Assembly (NCBI GenBank): GCA_900543485.1
Contig: UQRM01000003.1
Location: 80,170-144,169 of the forward strand
Origin: an uncultured Eubacterium sp.
GTDB taxonomy: Bacteria > Bacillota > Clostridia > Peptostreptococcales > Anaerovoracaceae
DNA: 64,000 nucleotides
Direction of reading: 5' to 3'
Below the pieces are notes generated by a model, which saw only the letters and a program-made list of their open reading frames with translations, was not told the DNA's origin and made no database searches. Position numbers and translations under genes: made by a program. The stretch's first letter is position 1. The number at the start of each line of letters is the position of its first letter. Shown here in pieces: positions 57,060 to 64,000 of this stretch.

Positions 57060-59336
57060 ATGTCAACACAGGATATTTCTAAAAGAAAAAGGAGGGCTGC
57101 GGCGGTCATAGCTGTCATGATGGCGGTATCGGTATTCGCGGGGCTGCCGCTGACGGATCTCGGCAAAGTCTACGCGGCCGGCGAAACAGGCCAGGTCACG
57201 GCAAGCTTGCTGTATGTCAGGTCCGGAGCGGGAACCAGCTATTCTAAAATAGGCTCACTGGCGAAGGGGAAGACTTTTGTCGTTACCGGATCTGCGAAGG
57301 ACTCTTCCGGGGTGGTATGGTACCAGCTGAAGTACGGTTCGAAGACCGGTTATGTATCATCGAAGTATGTTAACATAAAACAGAATACGGTAACTTCGGT
57401 TTCCAACACTCAGGGAACGGTAAATACAAAAACTGACCCGCTCATTGTCAGAAGTGGTCCGGGAACGAGCTACAGCAGTCTGGGAACGATGGTAAAAGGA
57501 AAGACTTTCACCGTGACCGGAAAGGTGCAGGATATATCGGGGACATGGTGGTATACGCTTTCCTTCAATGGAAAGACAGGCTATGTTTCTTCCAAATATG
57601 TAAAGACCACTTCTACATCGTCAGGTGTTACAGAAGTGACTGGAACTACAGGCACGGTGGCAACAAAGACGGATCCGCTGCTGGTGAGGAGCGGCCCGGG
57701 AACTAATTACGGGACCATCGGATCCATGGCCAAGGGCAAGACCTTCACCGTGACGGGAAAAGCTCAGGACAGTTCGGGGACATGGTGGTACAGATTGACA
57801 TTTAATGGGAAGACAGGTTATGTTTCTTCCAATTATGTGACCATCAAGACATCTTCAGGAGCTACCGAGGAGACGGAAAACGCTATCGGTACTGTCAATA
57901 CCAAGTCTGATCCGCTGCTGGTGAGGAGCGGTCCGGGAACTAATTACGGGACTATCGGATCCATGGCCAAGGGTAAGACTTTCACAATAATAGGCAATGC
58001 GAAAGACAGCTCGGGCAATACATGGTACAAGCTTACATACAATGGAAGACTGGGATATGTTTCCGGCTCCTATGTGAAGGTCACTCAGAACAGCGATCCG
58101 GGAAGCTCTGATGAGGATACGGATCAGGGTTCATCCAGTTCGCCTGTGACATTCCAGATGGGGACGGTAACAGCCAATGACGGACTCAATGTCAGGACGG
58201 GAGCAGGGACAAGCTATACGCGGCTGACGACGCTGCCCAAGGGGACGACCATAACGGTCACGGGTTCTAAGAAGGCCAGCGATGGCAAGGTATGGTACAC
58301 ATATCAGTACAGCGTCAGTCAGGTGGGATATCTGTGTTCCGATTATCTGTCCGTAAAGACAGTGACGTCCGACAGCGATTTTGAAAGTTATATGACGGCT
58401 CAGGGATTCCCTGAGAGCTACAAACCGGGCCTGAGGATGCTCCACGCGGCTCATCCTCAGTGGGTATTCAAGGCATACAATGTAGGATATTCATGGTCGG
58501 ATGCCATTGCCAGGGAAACGGCCAGCGTTTCCACCAATCTGGTCAGCGCGTCATCACCTGTATCATACAGATCCACGGCTCCGGGTTCCTACAACTCCTC
58601 AACAAAGACGTGGACGACCTTTGACGGAGGCTGGTATGCTGCCAGTCCTACTGTGGTGAAGTATTATATGGATCCGAGGAATTTCCTGACGGAGAGCGGC
58701 ATATATCAGTTCATGACCCACAGATATGACAGCGGCTCTCAGAGTGCCGACACGGTAGCGGCAGTTATTCAGGGCTCGTTCATGCAGAGCAGAAACCCTG
58801 GAGGCGGATACAGCTCCTATTCGACGTTGATAAACGCGGCGGGAAAGAATGGAGGTGTCAACCCTAATGTGCTGGCGGCAATGATCATACAGGAGCAGGG
58901 ATGGAGCGGAAGCAGTCTGGTATCGGGAACTTATCCGGGATATCAGGGCTATTACAACTTCTTCAATATAGGGGCATATACTACCAGCACCATGAATGCC
59001 ATCCAGAGAGGTCTCTGGTACGCTAAGGGCTCAGGAGTGGGCGCTACAAGCTATTCCAGACCGTGGAACACGCCGTATAAATCCATATTAGGCGGAGCGA
59101 TGTTCTATTCGGAGGAGTATGTTTCCAACAATCAGGATTCATACTATACTAAGAAGTTCAATGTGAAAAACGGTGTAAGCAAGGTAGGTACTCACCAGTA
59201 CATGACCAATGTGGCCGGCGCGGCCAGCGAAGGCAGCATAGTCAAGAGAGCTTACAGCAGTAATGATAACTATCCTGTGGTATTCGAAATACCTGTATAC
59301 AGCAGCATGCCGTCCACTGCGTGTCAGCTTCCATAG
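57060..59336 (+). CDS. secreted SH3b-repeat glucosaminidase (autolysin)
   Basis: This 758-residue secreted cell-wall hydrolase has a signal peptide at 1-40 and five bacterial SH3 (SH3b) repeats (about 44-105, 118-180, 198-258, 277-337 and 360-425) that bind the wall. The C-terminal endo-beta-N-acetylglucosaminidase-like domain starts at about 440 (MLHAAHPQWVFKAY), contains NPNVLAAMIIQEQGWSGSSLV with probable catalytic Glu612, and the FFNIGAYTTSTMNAIQRGLWYA segment. Repeats 3 and 4 are nearly identical at DNA level over about 75 bases, offset by 237 bases. GAGGAGGGG precedes ATG 57060. It has a strong promoter; the cohesin-domain gene follows 92 bases later. Confidence 0.93.
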   Translation: MSTQDISKRKRRAAAVIAVMMAVSVFAGLPLTDLGKVYAAGETGQVTASLLYVRSGAGTSYSKIGSLAKGKTFVVTGSAKDSSGVVWYQLKYGSKTGYVSSKYVNIKQNTVTSVSNTQGTVNTKTDPLIVRSGPGTSYSSLGTMVKGKTFTVTGKVQDISGTWWYTLSFNGKTGYVSSKYVKTTSTSSGVTEVTGTTGTVATKTDPLLVRSGPGTNYGTIGSMAKGKTFTVTGKAQDSSGTWWYRLTFNGKTGYVSSNYVTIKTSSGATEETENAIGTVNTKSDPLLVRSGPGTNYGTIGSMAKGKTFTIIGNAKDSSGNTWYKLTYNGRLGYVSGSYVKVTQNSDPGSSDEDTDQGSSSSPVTFQMGTVTANDGLNVRTGAGTSYTRLTTLPKGTTITVTGSKKASDGKVWYTYQYSVSQVGYLCSDYLSVKTVTSDSDFESYMTAQGFPESYKPGLRMLHAAHPQWVFKAYNVGYSWSDAIARETASVSTNLVSASSPVSYRSTAPGSYNSSTKTWTTFDGGWYAASPTVVKYYMDPRNFLTESGIYQFMTHRYDSGSQSADTVAAVIQGSFMQSRNPGGGYSSYSTLINAAGKNGGVNPNVLAAMIIQEQGWSGSSLVSGTYPGYQGYYNFFNIGAYTTSTMNAIQRGLWYAKGSGVGATSYSRPWNTPYKSILGGAMFYSEEYVSNNQDSYYTKKFNVKNGVSKVGTHQYMTNVAGAASEGSIVKRAYSSNDNYPVVFEIPVYSSMPSTACQLP

Positions 59337-59428
59337 GCAGATCGCGTGGCGTGGACGGAATGCCGAGTATGTAAAAAATGCGAAACAGAGACACAGGATA
59401 AGGATGAGTAAAGTTAAAGGGGCAAGCG

Positions 59429-60310
59429 ATGACGTATTGCAAAGATAAGGAAAGAACGACAGAGAGGATATTGAAGAGGCTGATAGTGCTGATAGCAGTA
59501 CTGGCGCTGGTGATACCACTGATATCGCCTCGGGTATTCGCGGCATCTTCTGTTACACTCAGCGGAGGAGATGATGTAAAAGGCGGGGATACCTTTACCG
59601 TTGCCGTCACTTTTGGCGGCGGCAACATAGGGCGGGTAGATGCCAGTCTTACCTATGACACTGATAAGCTGACGTATATATCAGGAGGAAGCAGTACGGG
59701 GAACTCGGGATATATCCAGCTGAGCAGTGGGGGTACTGACGGCAGTGTGACGTTCAATATCGAGTTTCAGGCTATATCAGAAGGGGATACTGTGCTGGAG
59801 GTGACGACCAGGGAGCTTTACGATCTGAATGAAGCTTATATCGGAGAAACGCCTTCGGCATCCAAGACCGTTTCCATAGCGGGAAGCGCAGCGGAGGAAG
59901 AGATCATCACTCAGACCACATCTCCTGACCAGCCGGTGGCTGAAACGGAGCTTTCCGGAGTCGATGAGAAACCGGATGAGGGCAATGGTGAAAGCAGCGT
60001 GACATTGCTGATGGCAGCAGCTATCGCCATACCGCTGATACTCATCATCATCATAGCTGTTCTGCTGGCCAGGAAGAAGAAAAAGAAGGCCGCTCCTGCT
60101 TCGGAAGAAGAGACTGATGAGCCGTCCGATGGATCTGATCAGTATACCGGATATCGGCCGGAAACCTATGGAGATGAGCAGAGGCCCATGAGCAGGATGG
60201 AACGGATGAGCAGTGGCAGGAAAGCAGATAAAGAGACGAAGAAGAAAGCATCTGAGGAGACCGAAAGCTGGTCTGACTGGGATGGTTTTGACGACAACGA
60301 TCTGAGATGA
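59429..60310 (+). CDS. cohesin-domain membrane protein
   Basis: This 293-residue protein has a signal or anchor (about 15-38), a cohesin-like domain at 41-151 (GDDVKGGDTFTVAVTFGGGNIGRVDASLTYDTDKLTYISGG), an acidic linker, a second transmembrane helix at about 191-213 followed by five lysines, and a charged cytoplasmic tail with aromatic residues (WSDWDGFDDND). Cohesins usually dock dockerin-bearing enzymes in cellulosomes, but isolated cohesin-like domains occur in non-cellulolytic Clostridia. No dockerin is seen in the window. Position after the glucosaminidase gene suggests a role at the cell wall. Confidence 0.85.
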   Translation: MTYCKDKERTTERILKRLIVLIAVLALVIPLISPRVFAASSVTLSGGDDVKGGDTFTVAVTFGGGNIGRVDASLTYDTDKLTYISGGSSTGNSGYIQLSSGGTDGSVTFNIEFQAISEGDTVLEVTTRELYDLNEAYIGETPSASKTVSIAGSAAEEEIITQTTSPDQPVAETELSGVDEKPDEGNGESSVTLLMAAAIAIPLILIIIIAVLLARKKKKKAAPASEEETDEPSDGSDQYTGYRPETYGDEQRPMSRMERMSSGRKADKETKKKASEETESWSDWDGFDDNDLR

Positions 60311-60351
60311 TGGAGCGGATGTCGTCTGACTGTAAAAAACGGTGACGATAA

Positions 60352-60422
60352 AAGGCCGGCGTGCCGGGGCAAAAGCCCTGGGCGCCGGTCTTGGTCTATG
60401 GGGAGCCTTTAGCTTTTGCCCC
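60352..60422. terminator. overlapping inverted repeats between convergent genes, bidirectional terminator
   Basis: AAGGCCGGCG (60352-60361) pairs with CGCCGGTCTT (60383-60392). A second perfect 11-bp pairing, GGGGCAAAAGC (60366-60376) with GCTTTTGCCCC (60412-60422), uses the loop of the first, so the two are alternatives or a pseudoknot. On the minus strand the first stem is followed by TTTTAT, serving the M29 aminopeptidase gene. Confidence 0.6.
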
Positions 60423-60436
60423 CGTCACCTGCGAGT

Positions 60437-61546
60437 TTATTTGAGGTTTTCAGGATTCAGGCAGGAAAGTTCAGGCAGAGTGAAGATGCCGTCTTTTCTT
60501 ATGAGCCTGCCGTCGAAGTATATTTCTCCGCCGCCGTATTCAGGACGCTGTATCATCACCAGATCCCAGTGGACTGCCGACTTGTTGCCATTGAAGGCAT
60601 CTTCGTAGGCTGCGCCCGGTGTCAGATGGAAGCTGCCTGCTATTTTTTCATCGAAGAGGGTGTCCTTCATAGGTTCCAGGATGTACGGGTTGACACCGAT
60701 GGCGAATTCGCCGAAGTACCGGGCTCCTTCGTCCGTATCCAGCAGCTGGTTTATCCTGGTATCGTCGTTGGATGTGGCTTTCACTATCCTGCCGTCCTTT
60801 ATCTCGAAGACGATGTTCTCGAAGGTGAAGCCCTGTTCTTCAGACGGCGTGTTGTATGAAATGATGCCGTTCATCGATTCTCTCACGGGAGCTGTGTAGA
60901 CTTCTCCGTCGGGAATATTGCACTTTCCGTCGCACTTGATGGCCGGTATGCCCTTTATGGAAAAAGTCAGGTCCGTCCCAGGTCCCTTGATTTCCACCTT
61001 GTCTGTCTTTTCCATGAGGGCGACCAGGGAGTCCATGGCTTTGCTCATTTTGCCGTAGTCAAGAGTGCAGACGTCAAAGTAGAAATCTTCGAAGCGTTCC
61101 AGGCTGCTGCCGGCCAGCTGAGCCATGGAGGGGTTGGGATATCTGAGGACTACCCATTTCGTTTCGTTGACGCGCCTGTCCAGAACAGGTCTGGTGAGGC
61201 GGCTGTACATGTTCAGCTGCTTTGGCGGCACGTCCGACAGCTCCGACGTGTTGTTTCCGGCTCTGACGGCGATATAGGCGCTCATGCCTTCCATTTGGGC
61301 CAGTTTGTACTTATTCATGAAGCTGATCTGTTCTTCATCACAGCCCAGCAGTATTTCCCGGGTGATCTCCGAGTCGCTGATCTCCACGTAAGGCTTTCCT
61401 CCGCGGGCATAGGTGTTTTTCACCAGCTGCTTTACCAGAGGACGGCAGCAGTCGCCTTCGTAGGAGATGAGTATCTTTTCCCCTTCCTGCAGGTCGCAGG
61501 AGTAGTTCACCAGCAGATCCGCCAGCTTTTTTATTCTCTGATCCAT
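60437..61546 (-). CDS. M29-family aminopeptidase
   Basis: This cytoplasmic 369-residue metallo-aminopeptidase of family M29 (AmpS/PepS/thermophilic aminopeptidase T) removes N-terminal residues from peptides. Family parts seen are LLVNYSCDLQEGEKILISYEG at the start, GPGTDLTFSIKG in the middle, CNIPDGEVYTAPVRESMNGIISYN, and the metal-ligand region GEFAIGVNP...SAVHWDLVM near the end. GAGGAGG lies five bases before ATG 61546. It has no operon partner: it is convergent with the cohesin gene and divergent from the lipid kinase. Confidence 0.93.
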   Translation of the reverse strand: MDQRIKKLADLLVNYSCDLQEGEKILISYEGDCCRPLVKQLVKNTYARGGKPYVEISDSEITREILLGCDEEQISFMNKYKLAQMEGMSAYIAVRAGNNTSELSDVPPKQLNMYSRLTRPVLDRRVNETKWVVLRYPNPSMAQLAGSSLERFEDFYFDVCTLDYGKMSKAMDSLVALMEKTDKVEIKGPGTDLTFSIKGIPAIKCDGKCNIPDGEVYTAPVRESMNGIISYNTPSEEQGFTFENIVFEIKDGRIVKATSNDDTRINQLLDTDEGARYFGEFAIGVNPYILEPMKDTLFDEKIAGSFHLTPGAAYEDAFNGNKSAVHWDLVMIQRPEYGGGEIYFDGRLIRKDGIFTLPELSCLNPENLK

Positions 61547-61644
61547 TATTTCCTCCTCGATATATGTCAACAGTAAAATTTTCTATAGCATATTGTACCC
61601 TATGTGTGGTATTTTTAAAAGGGTAGAAAATTTTGGAGGTGGCG

Positions 61645-62610
61645 TTGAAGTATTATTTTATCGTCAATCCCAATTCGGGAAAGCGGAAAAAGCAGCAGCG
61701 GTTCATGGAAGGGCTGAAGGCCGCCGCGAAAAAGCTGGGTATCGAATACCAGGTCTACTGCACGACGGGAGTCGGGGACGGAGTCAGGTATACAGAAGAG
61801 GTCTGTCGTCAGAGCGCCGGGGCCGAAGGCAAAGGGTCGGAGAAATTGAGAATATACGCCTGCGGCGGGGATGGGACCATAAACGAGGTAGTCAACGGCG
61901 CTTTTGGGTTTTCTCATGTGGAGGTCGGAGCAGTGCCTCTTGGCACCGGCAATGATTTCATAAGGAATTATGGGACGGCTTCCGATTTTCTCGATATGGA
62001 GAGGCAGCTGACGGGCCGGTCGGTCAGCTGCGATCTGATAGGATACAGGGCCGAGCATCAGGATATGGTGACGGAAGGATATTGCGCCAACATGTTCAAC
62101 ATCGGCTTCGACTGCAATGTGGTGGATATGACATCCAGAGTGAAACGCTGGCCGCTGGTGGGCGGAACGTTGGCTTATATGATATCGGTGGCTATAATAT
62201 TGATAGAGAAAAAAGGCGCCGATCTGAGGATACTTTACAGCGACGGCACGGAGGCAGGAGGAAGGATATTGCTCATCGCCATCGCCAACGGCTGCTACTG
62301 CGGCGGAGGTGTGAAAGGTGTGCCGTACTGTAAGCTGGATGACGGACTGATGGACGTCAGCGTCGTCAACGACATGAGCCGGCGGTTTTTTATGGCGTTG
62401 TTCCCCAGCTATTCCAAGGGCGTTCATATGGAAAAGAAACAGATCCGGGATAATGATGTGATACGATACACGAAGGAAAAGACGCTGACTGTCATTGCCA
62501 ACGGTGAAAGTCTGCGGCTGTGCACCGACGGGGAGATAACGACTCAAAGGAAGGTAGAGTTCTGGATGGAGCCGAAAGCCTTCAGGTTCATCGTGCCTGG
62601 GAACCGCTGA
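61645..62610 (+). CDS. diacylglycerol/lipid kinase family protein (YegS-like)
   Basis: This 321-residue enzyme has the diacylglycerol-kinase catalytic fold: FIVNPNSGKRKKQQRF at the start, CGGDGTINEVVNGAFG near 75, and PLGTGNDFIRNY near 101. The C-terminal beta-sandwich ends with VNGES-like NGESLRLCTDGEI. Members phosphorylate diacylglycerol or other lipids with ATP at the membrane face. The TTG at 61645 has GGAGG five bases upstream; an in-frame TTG at 61633 lies over that site and is less likely. It is monocistronic. Confidence 0.92.
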   Translation: MKYYFIVNPNSGKRKKQQRFMEGLKAAAKKLGIEYQVYCTTGVGDGVRYTEEVCRQSAGAEGKGSEKLRIYACGGDGTINEVVNGAFGFSHVEVGAVPLGTGNDFIRNYGTASDFLDMERQLTGRSVSCDLIGYRAEHQDMVTEGYCANMFNIGFDCNVVDMTSRVKRWPLVGGTLAYMISVAIILIEKKGADLRILYSDGTEAGGRILLIAIANGCYCGGGVKGVPYCKLDDGLMDVSVVNDMSRRFFMALFPSYSKGVHMEKKQIRDNDVIRYTKEKTLTVIANGESLRLCTDGEITTQRKVEFWMEPKAFRFIVPGNR

Positions 62611-62649
62611 GAGCCATGAGCTCGTTGCGATTGTCGGGGACGGTGGGCT

Positions 62650-62930
62650 GCGTTTACAGATGTTTTGTTTTTTTCGCGAAATGTCTGTAAAATTTTCAAC
62701 GTTTGCGGCCTCTCCGCCTATCGACTTCCTGCTCACACACCGCAAAATCTCCTTTTTCCCCTTGACTAAGATAGTCCAGTACCTTCAACCCCATTGGATT
62801 TTACAGATAAAAGCCTAAAAATCAAAAATGTCTGTAATGGACTGGCAATGAGAGGATTTTGCGGGCCGGAATGGACTCCGTTGCCGAGCAGTTCCGCTGT
62901 CGGGGTGGCCGTCCTGCACAATCCGGCAAA
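62650..62930. repeat. intergenic structured element, copy 2
   Basis: This gene-free stretch aligns in order with 34290-34540. It has two pairs of short arms, TTTACAGA/TCTGTAAA (62653-62660 and 62684-62691) and TTACAGA/TCTGTAA (62801-62807 and 62831-62837), the block TTCAACCCCATTGGATTTTAC (62784-62804), an enclosing stem CCGCAAAATC/GATTTTGCGG (62740-62749 and 62855-62864), and outer TTGCCGA and ATCCGGCAA arms (62880-62886, 62920-62928). In copy 1 the hairpin uses different bases that still pair. It separates the lipid kinase gene from the tRNA promoter. Confidence 0.6.
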
Positions 62931-62964
62931 TAAACCCAACTCGCGTAAGTAAGCAATTTACATC

Positions 62965-62993
62965 TTGCATAGGGAGCGATTTTAATGTATACT
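62965..62993 (+). promoter_or_regulatory. promoter of tRNA-Ser
   Basis: TTGCAT (62965-62970), a 17-base spacer and TATACT (62988-62993) lie 51 bases before the tRNA. Confidence 0.75.
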
Positions 62994-63044
62994 AATTAAT
63001 GTTCGCTGAACCAGTAATTTAGGTTCGGCCGGCGAAGTTCATAT

Positions 63045-63133
63045 GGAGAAGTATCGAAGTGGTCATAACGAGCCGCACTCGAAATGCGGTTGTCCGCAAG
63101 GGCACGTGGGTTCGAATCCCACCTTCTCCGCCA
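63045..63133 (+). tRNA. tRNA-Ser (anticodon CGA)
   Basis: The 89-base gene folds as a class II tRNA. The acceptor stem GGAGAAG (63045-63051) pairs with CTTCTCC (63123-63129), the discriminator base is G and CCA is encoded (63131-63133). The anticodon stem CCGCA/TGCGG encloses CTCGAAA with anticodon CGA at 63080-63082. A long variable arm (about 63090-63106) follows, and the T arm is GTGGG TTCGAAT CCCAC. It reads UCG. Its 3' end is a common integration site, and AT-rich accessory DNA starts right after it. Confidence 0.96.
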
Positions 63134-63134
63134 A

Positions 63135-63175
63135 AACAAGACTCACAGGTAGATATATTGCTTGTGAGTTTTGTT
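63135..63175 (+). terminator. terminator of the tRNA transcript
   Basis: AACAAGACTCACA (63135-63147) pairs with TGTGAGTTTTGTT (63163-63175), 13 positions with one G-U, around 15 bases, followed by ATTTATT. Confidence 0.75.
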
Positions 63176-63248
63176 ATTTATTGGCTCGCTTAAGTAAGTA
63201 TTCTGTTAAAGAGGCGTCAAAACGGACTGCCGGCCGTATCCATTTCTC

Positions 63249-63275
63249 AAAGGCCCCCTCGCAGAGGGGTCCTTT
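63249..63275. terminator. terminator-like hairpin in the minus-strand leader region
   Basis: AAAGG and CCCCTC (63249-63260) pair with GAGGGG and CCTTT (63264-63275), with one mismatch and a 3-base loop. T-runs follow on both strands. On the minus strand it is the last of a series: promoter hairpin, short frame, hairpin, terminator. Confidence 0.7.
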
Positions 63276-63299
63276 TATTCTCCCTCTTTTGGACCTTCT

Positions 63300-63340
63300 T
63301 TGTTACTTCTCTGGTCAGCAGACCAGTTCTATTGTAACAA
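63300..63340 (-). promoter_or_regulatory. hairpin between leader frame and terminator
   Basis: An outer stem TTGTTAC/GTAACAA (63300-63306, 63334-63340) encloses an inner stem CTGGTC/GACCAG (63311-63316, 63321-63326). On the minus strand it begins at the last codons of the 25-codon frame, as expected of an attenuator. Confidence 0.5.
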
Positions 63341-63406
63341 ACATAGGCCTTTTTTCCTTACCGCCGTAAGACCTTTTGAATCGCAGGCATAGCCCGTGGT
63401 TTTCAT
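63329..63406 (-). CDS. possible 25-residue leader peptide
   Basis: A minus-strand frame from ATG 63406 encodes MKTTGYACDSKGLTAVRKKG and five further residues before TAG. AAAGGAGG lies 13 bases upstream inside a hairpin. The series of promoter, short frame, hairpin and terminator resembles leader-peptide attenuation regions upstream of resistance genes on mobile elements. No regulated gene follows on the minus strand before the tRNA, so it may be a stranded leader. Translation is not proven. Confidence 0.4.
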   Translation of the reverse strand: MKTTGYACDSKGLTAVRKKGLCLLQ

Positions 63407-63419
63407 TTTTACGGCAAAA

Positions 63420-63450
63420 CCTCCTTTGTATCACTATTATACAAAGGAGG
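63420..63450 (-). promoter_or_regulatory. perfect 11-bp inverted repeat holding a TATAAT and an AAAGGAGG
   Basis: CCTCCTTTGTA (63420-63430) and TACAAAGGAGG (63440-63450) flank a 9-base loop. On the minus strand the loop and left edge contain TATAAT (63441-63436) and the distal arm gives AAAGGAGG for the frame at 63406. Confidence 0.5.
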
Positions 63451-63474
63451 CTTATATAAGTCGAATGTGCGATT

Positions 63475-63948
63475 TTAAAATTGCATATTCTTGTTACTGG
63501 AATCGGCATTGAAGAACATAATATAATAAATCGGAATATATGTTATTTTGCCGTTTTGTTTAACAGTTCTTTTGTTAGACACAACAAACGCTTTTTTTAT
63601 ATGATAATCTTCATTCTTAACAAATGTATTAAGTGCGCTGTGTACGGTGTAGTCTTTGCCCGACTTCACTTCAATCGGTACAGTGCAAAGACTGTCATAA
63701 TCATCAATCAGATAATCTACTTCGCCTTTACTGCGATTATCATAGTAAAAGAGTTTAAATCCGTGTGCGGTCAACTCGCTTGCCACAACCGTCTCGTAAA
63801 CCGAGCCGAGATTTATGCTTTTTTCATCATCTAAAACGGCACGAATATTATTGCCGTATAGTATATTGGTAAGGATACCGACATCATTGAGATATAATTT
63901 AAGCAGGTTTTTCCCAGTGGATTCAATCACCAGAACGGATGTTTTCAA
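63475..63948 (-). pseudogene. C-terminal part of a DUF4143-type ATPase, 5' end broken
   Basis: The frame encodes about 157 residues of the DUF4143 carboxy domain that follows the AAA ATPase domain in a common family of putative ATP-binding proteins. Typical parts are LLKLYLNDVGILTNILYG, NLGSVYETVVASELTAHGFKLFYYDNRSKGEVDYLID and PIEVKSGKDYTVHSALNTFV, a restriction-nuclease-like fold. A stop codon lies directly before the first codon (TTG at 63948). The sequence beyond, up to the window edge, codes in another frame (ending ALQVIENIRSGD) and has no ATPase motif in view. It is therefore truncated or frameshifted. Base composition is much more AT-rich than the rest of the window, a sign of transfer. 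Confidence 0.7.
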
Positions 63949-64000
63949 TTACCTGTAATGCCCTATCTTTTTCTTTTATAAGATTTACTTTTTCCTTGTC

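Noticed and set aside
61615-62745. A 376-codon minus-strand open frame opposite the lipid kinase
   Set aside because: The plus-strand frame carries the diacylglycerol-kinase motifs; the opposite frame is His/Arg-rich and unlike any family.

Overview
The window reads as a chromosomal segment of an anaerobic, low-to-mid G+C Gram-positive bacterium, most likely class Clostridia. The evidence is AGGAGG-type ribosome binding sites throughout, frequent TTG and GTG starts, heavy use of ATA and AGG codons, SigI/RsgI, the FtsEX/PcsB-type cell-wall module, a split transketolase, DacF-type and SH3b/glucosaminidase wall enzymes and BMP lipoproteins. A finer placement (for example the Anaerovoracaceae/Family XIII group) would be a guess.

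Layout. 1-1490: end of a MATE exporter, then a structured intergenic region with a 17-bp tandem repeat and an array of GCCGGAT hairpins. 1494-5272 (minus): a CoA-transferase, enoyl-CoA hydratase and GntP-type permease operon. 5398-10300: an ABC exporter with a very large FtsX-like permease, an acyl-ACP thioesterase and an internally deleted mtnN remnant. 10576-12190: an Rpn-family nuclease and the tail of a lost surface protein. 12342-13688 (minus): gdhA. 13905-20886: an unusual three-gene unit with a 1623-residue HD / helical repeat / NadD-like / PRTase-like fusion, a Rossmann dehydrogenase-like protein and a flavodoxin-fold oxidoreductase. 20957-27281: mgtE, nnrD, a MazF toxin without a visible antitoxin, a VOC protein, a split transketolase and a PrcB-like protein. 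27438-34257: ftsE-ftsX, two tandem M23 hydrolase activators, recJ and ctpA. 34652-43762: a small TrpR-like regulator, a phosphopantetheinyl transferase, a DMT exporter, an MBL hydrolase, recX, tcdA, rmuC, a phosphoesterase, pyrimidine-nucleoside phosphorylase, a BMP lipoprotein and a TetR regulator. 43843-49322: a CdaR-type regulator divergent from an APC permease / C69 peptidase / glycerate kinase operon.

49598-55080 is the most interesting block. It holds sigI-rsgI, a lipoprotein that copies the RsgI external domain and its Gly/Ser/Tyr-rich tail, a VTC-type polyphosphate polymerase, a DUF4956 membrane protein and a CotH-family kinase. Two identical SigI-type promoter elements precede sigI and the lipoprotein gene, so the whole block looks like one envelope-stress regulon. 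It could couple polyphosphate or protein phosphorylation to a surface polymer. 55240-61546 continues with cell-wall genes (D,D-carboxypeptidase, SH3b glucosaminidase, a membrane-anchored cohesin-domain protein) and an M29 aminopeptidase.

The right end (61645-64000) carries a lipid kinase, a second copy of an intergenic structured element also found at 34.3 kb, tRNA-Ser(CGA) with its own promoter and terminator, and then AT-rich DNA with a leader-peptide-like structure and a broken DUF4143 gene. This looks like the edge of an integrated element at the tRNA gene.
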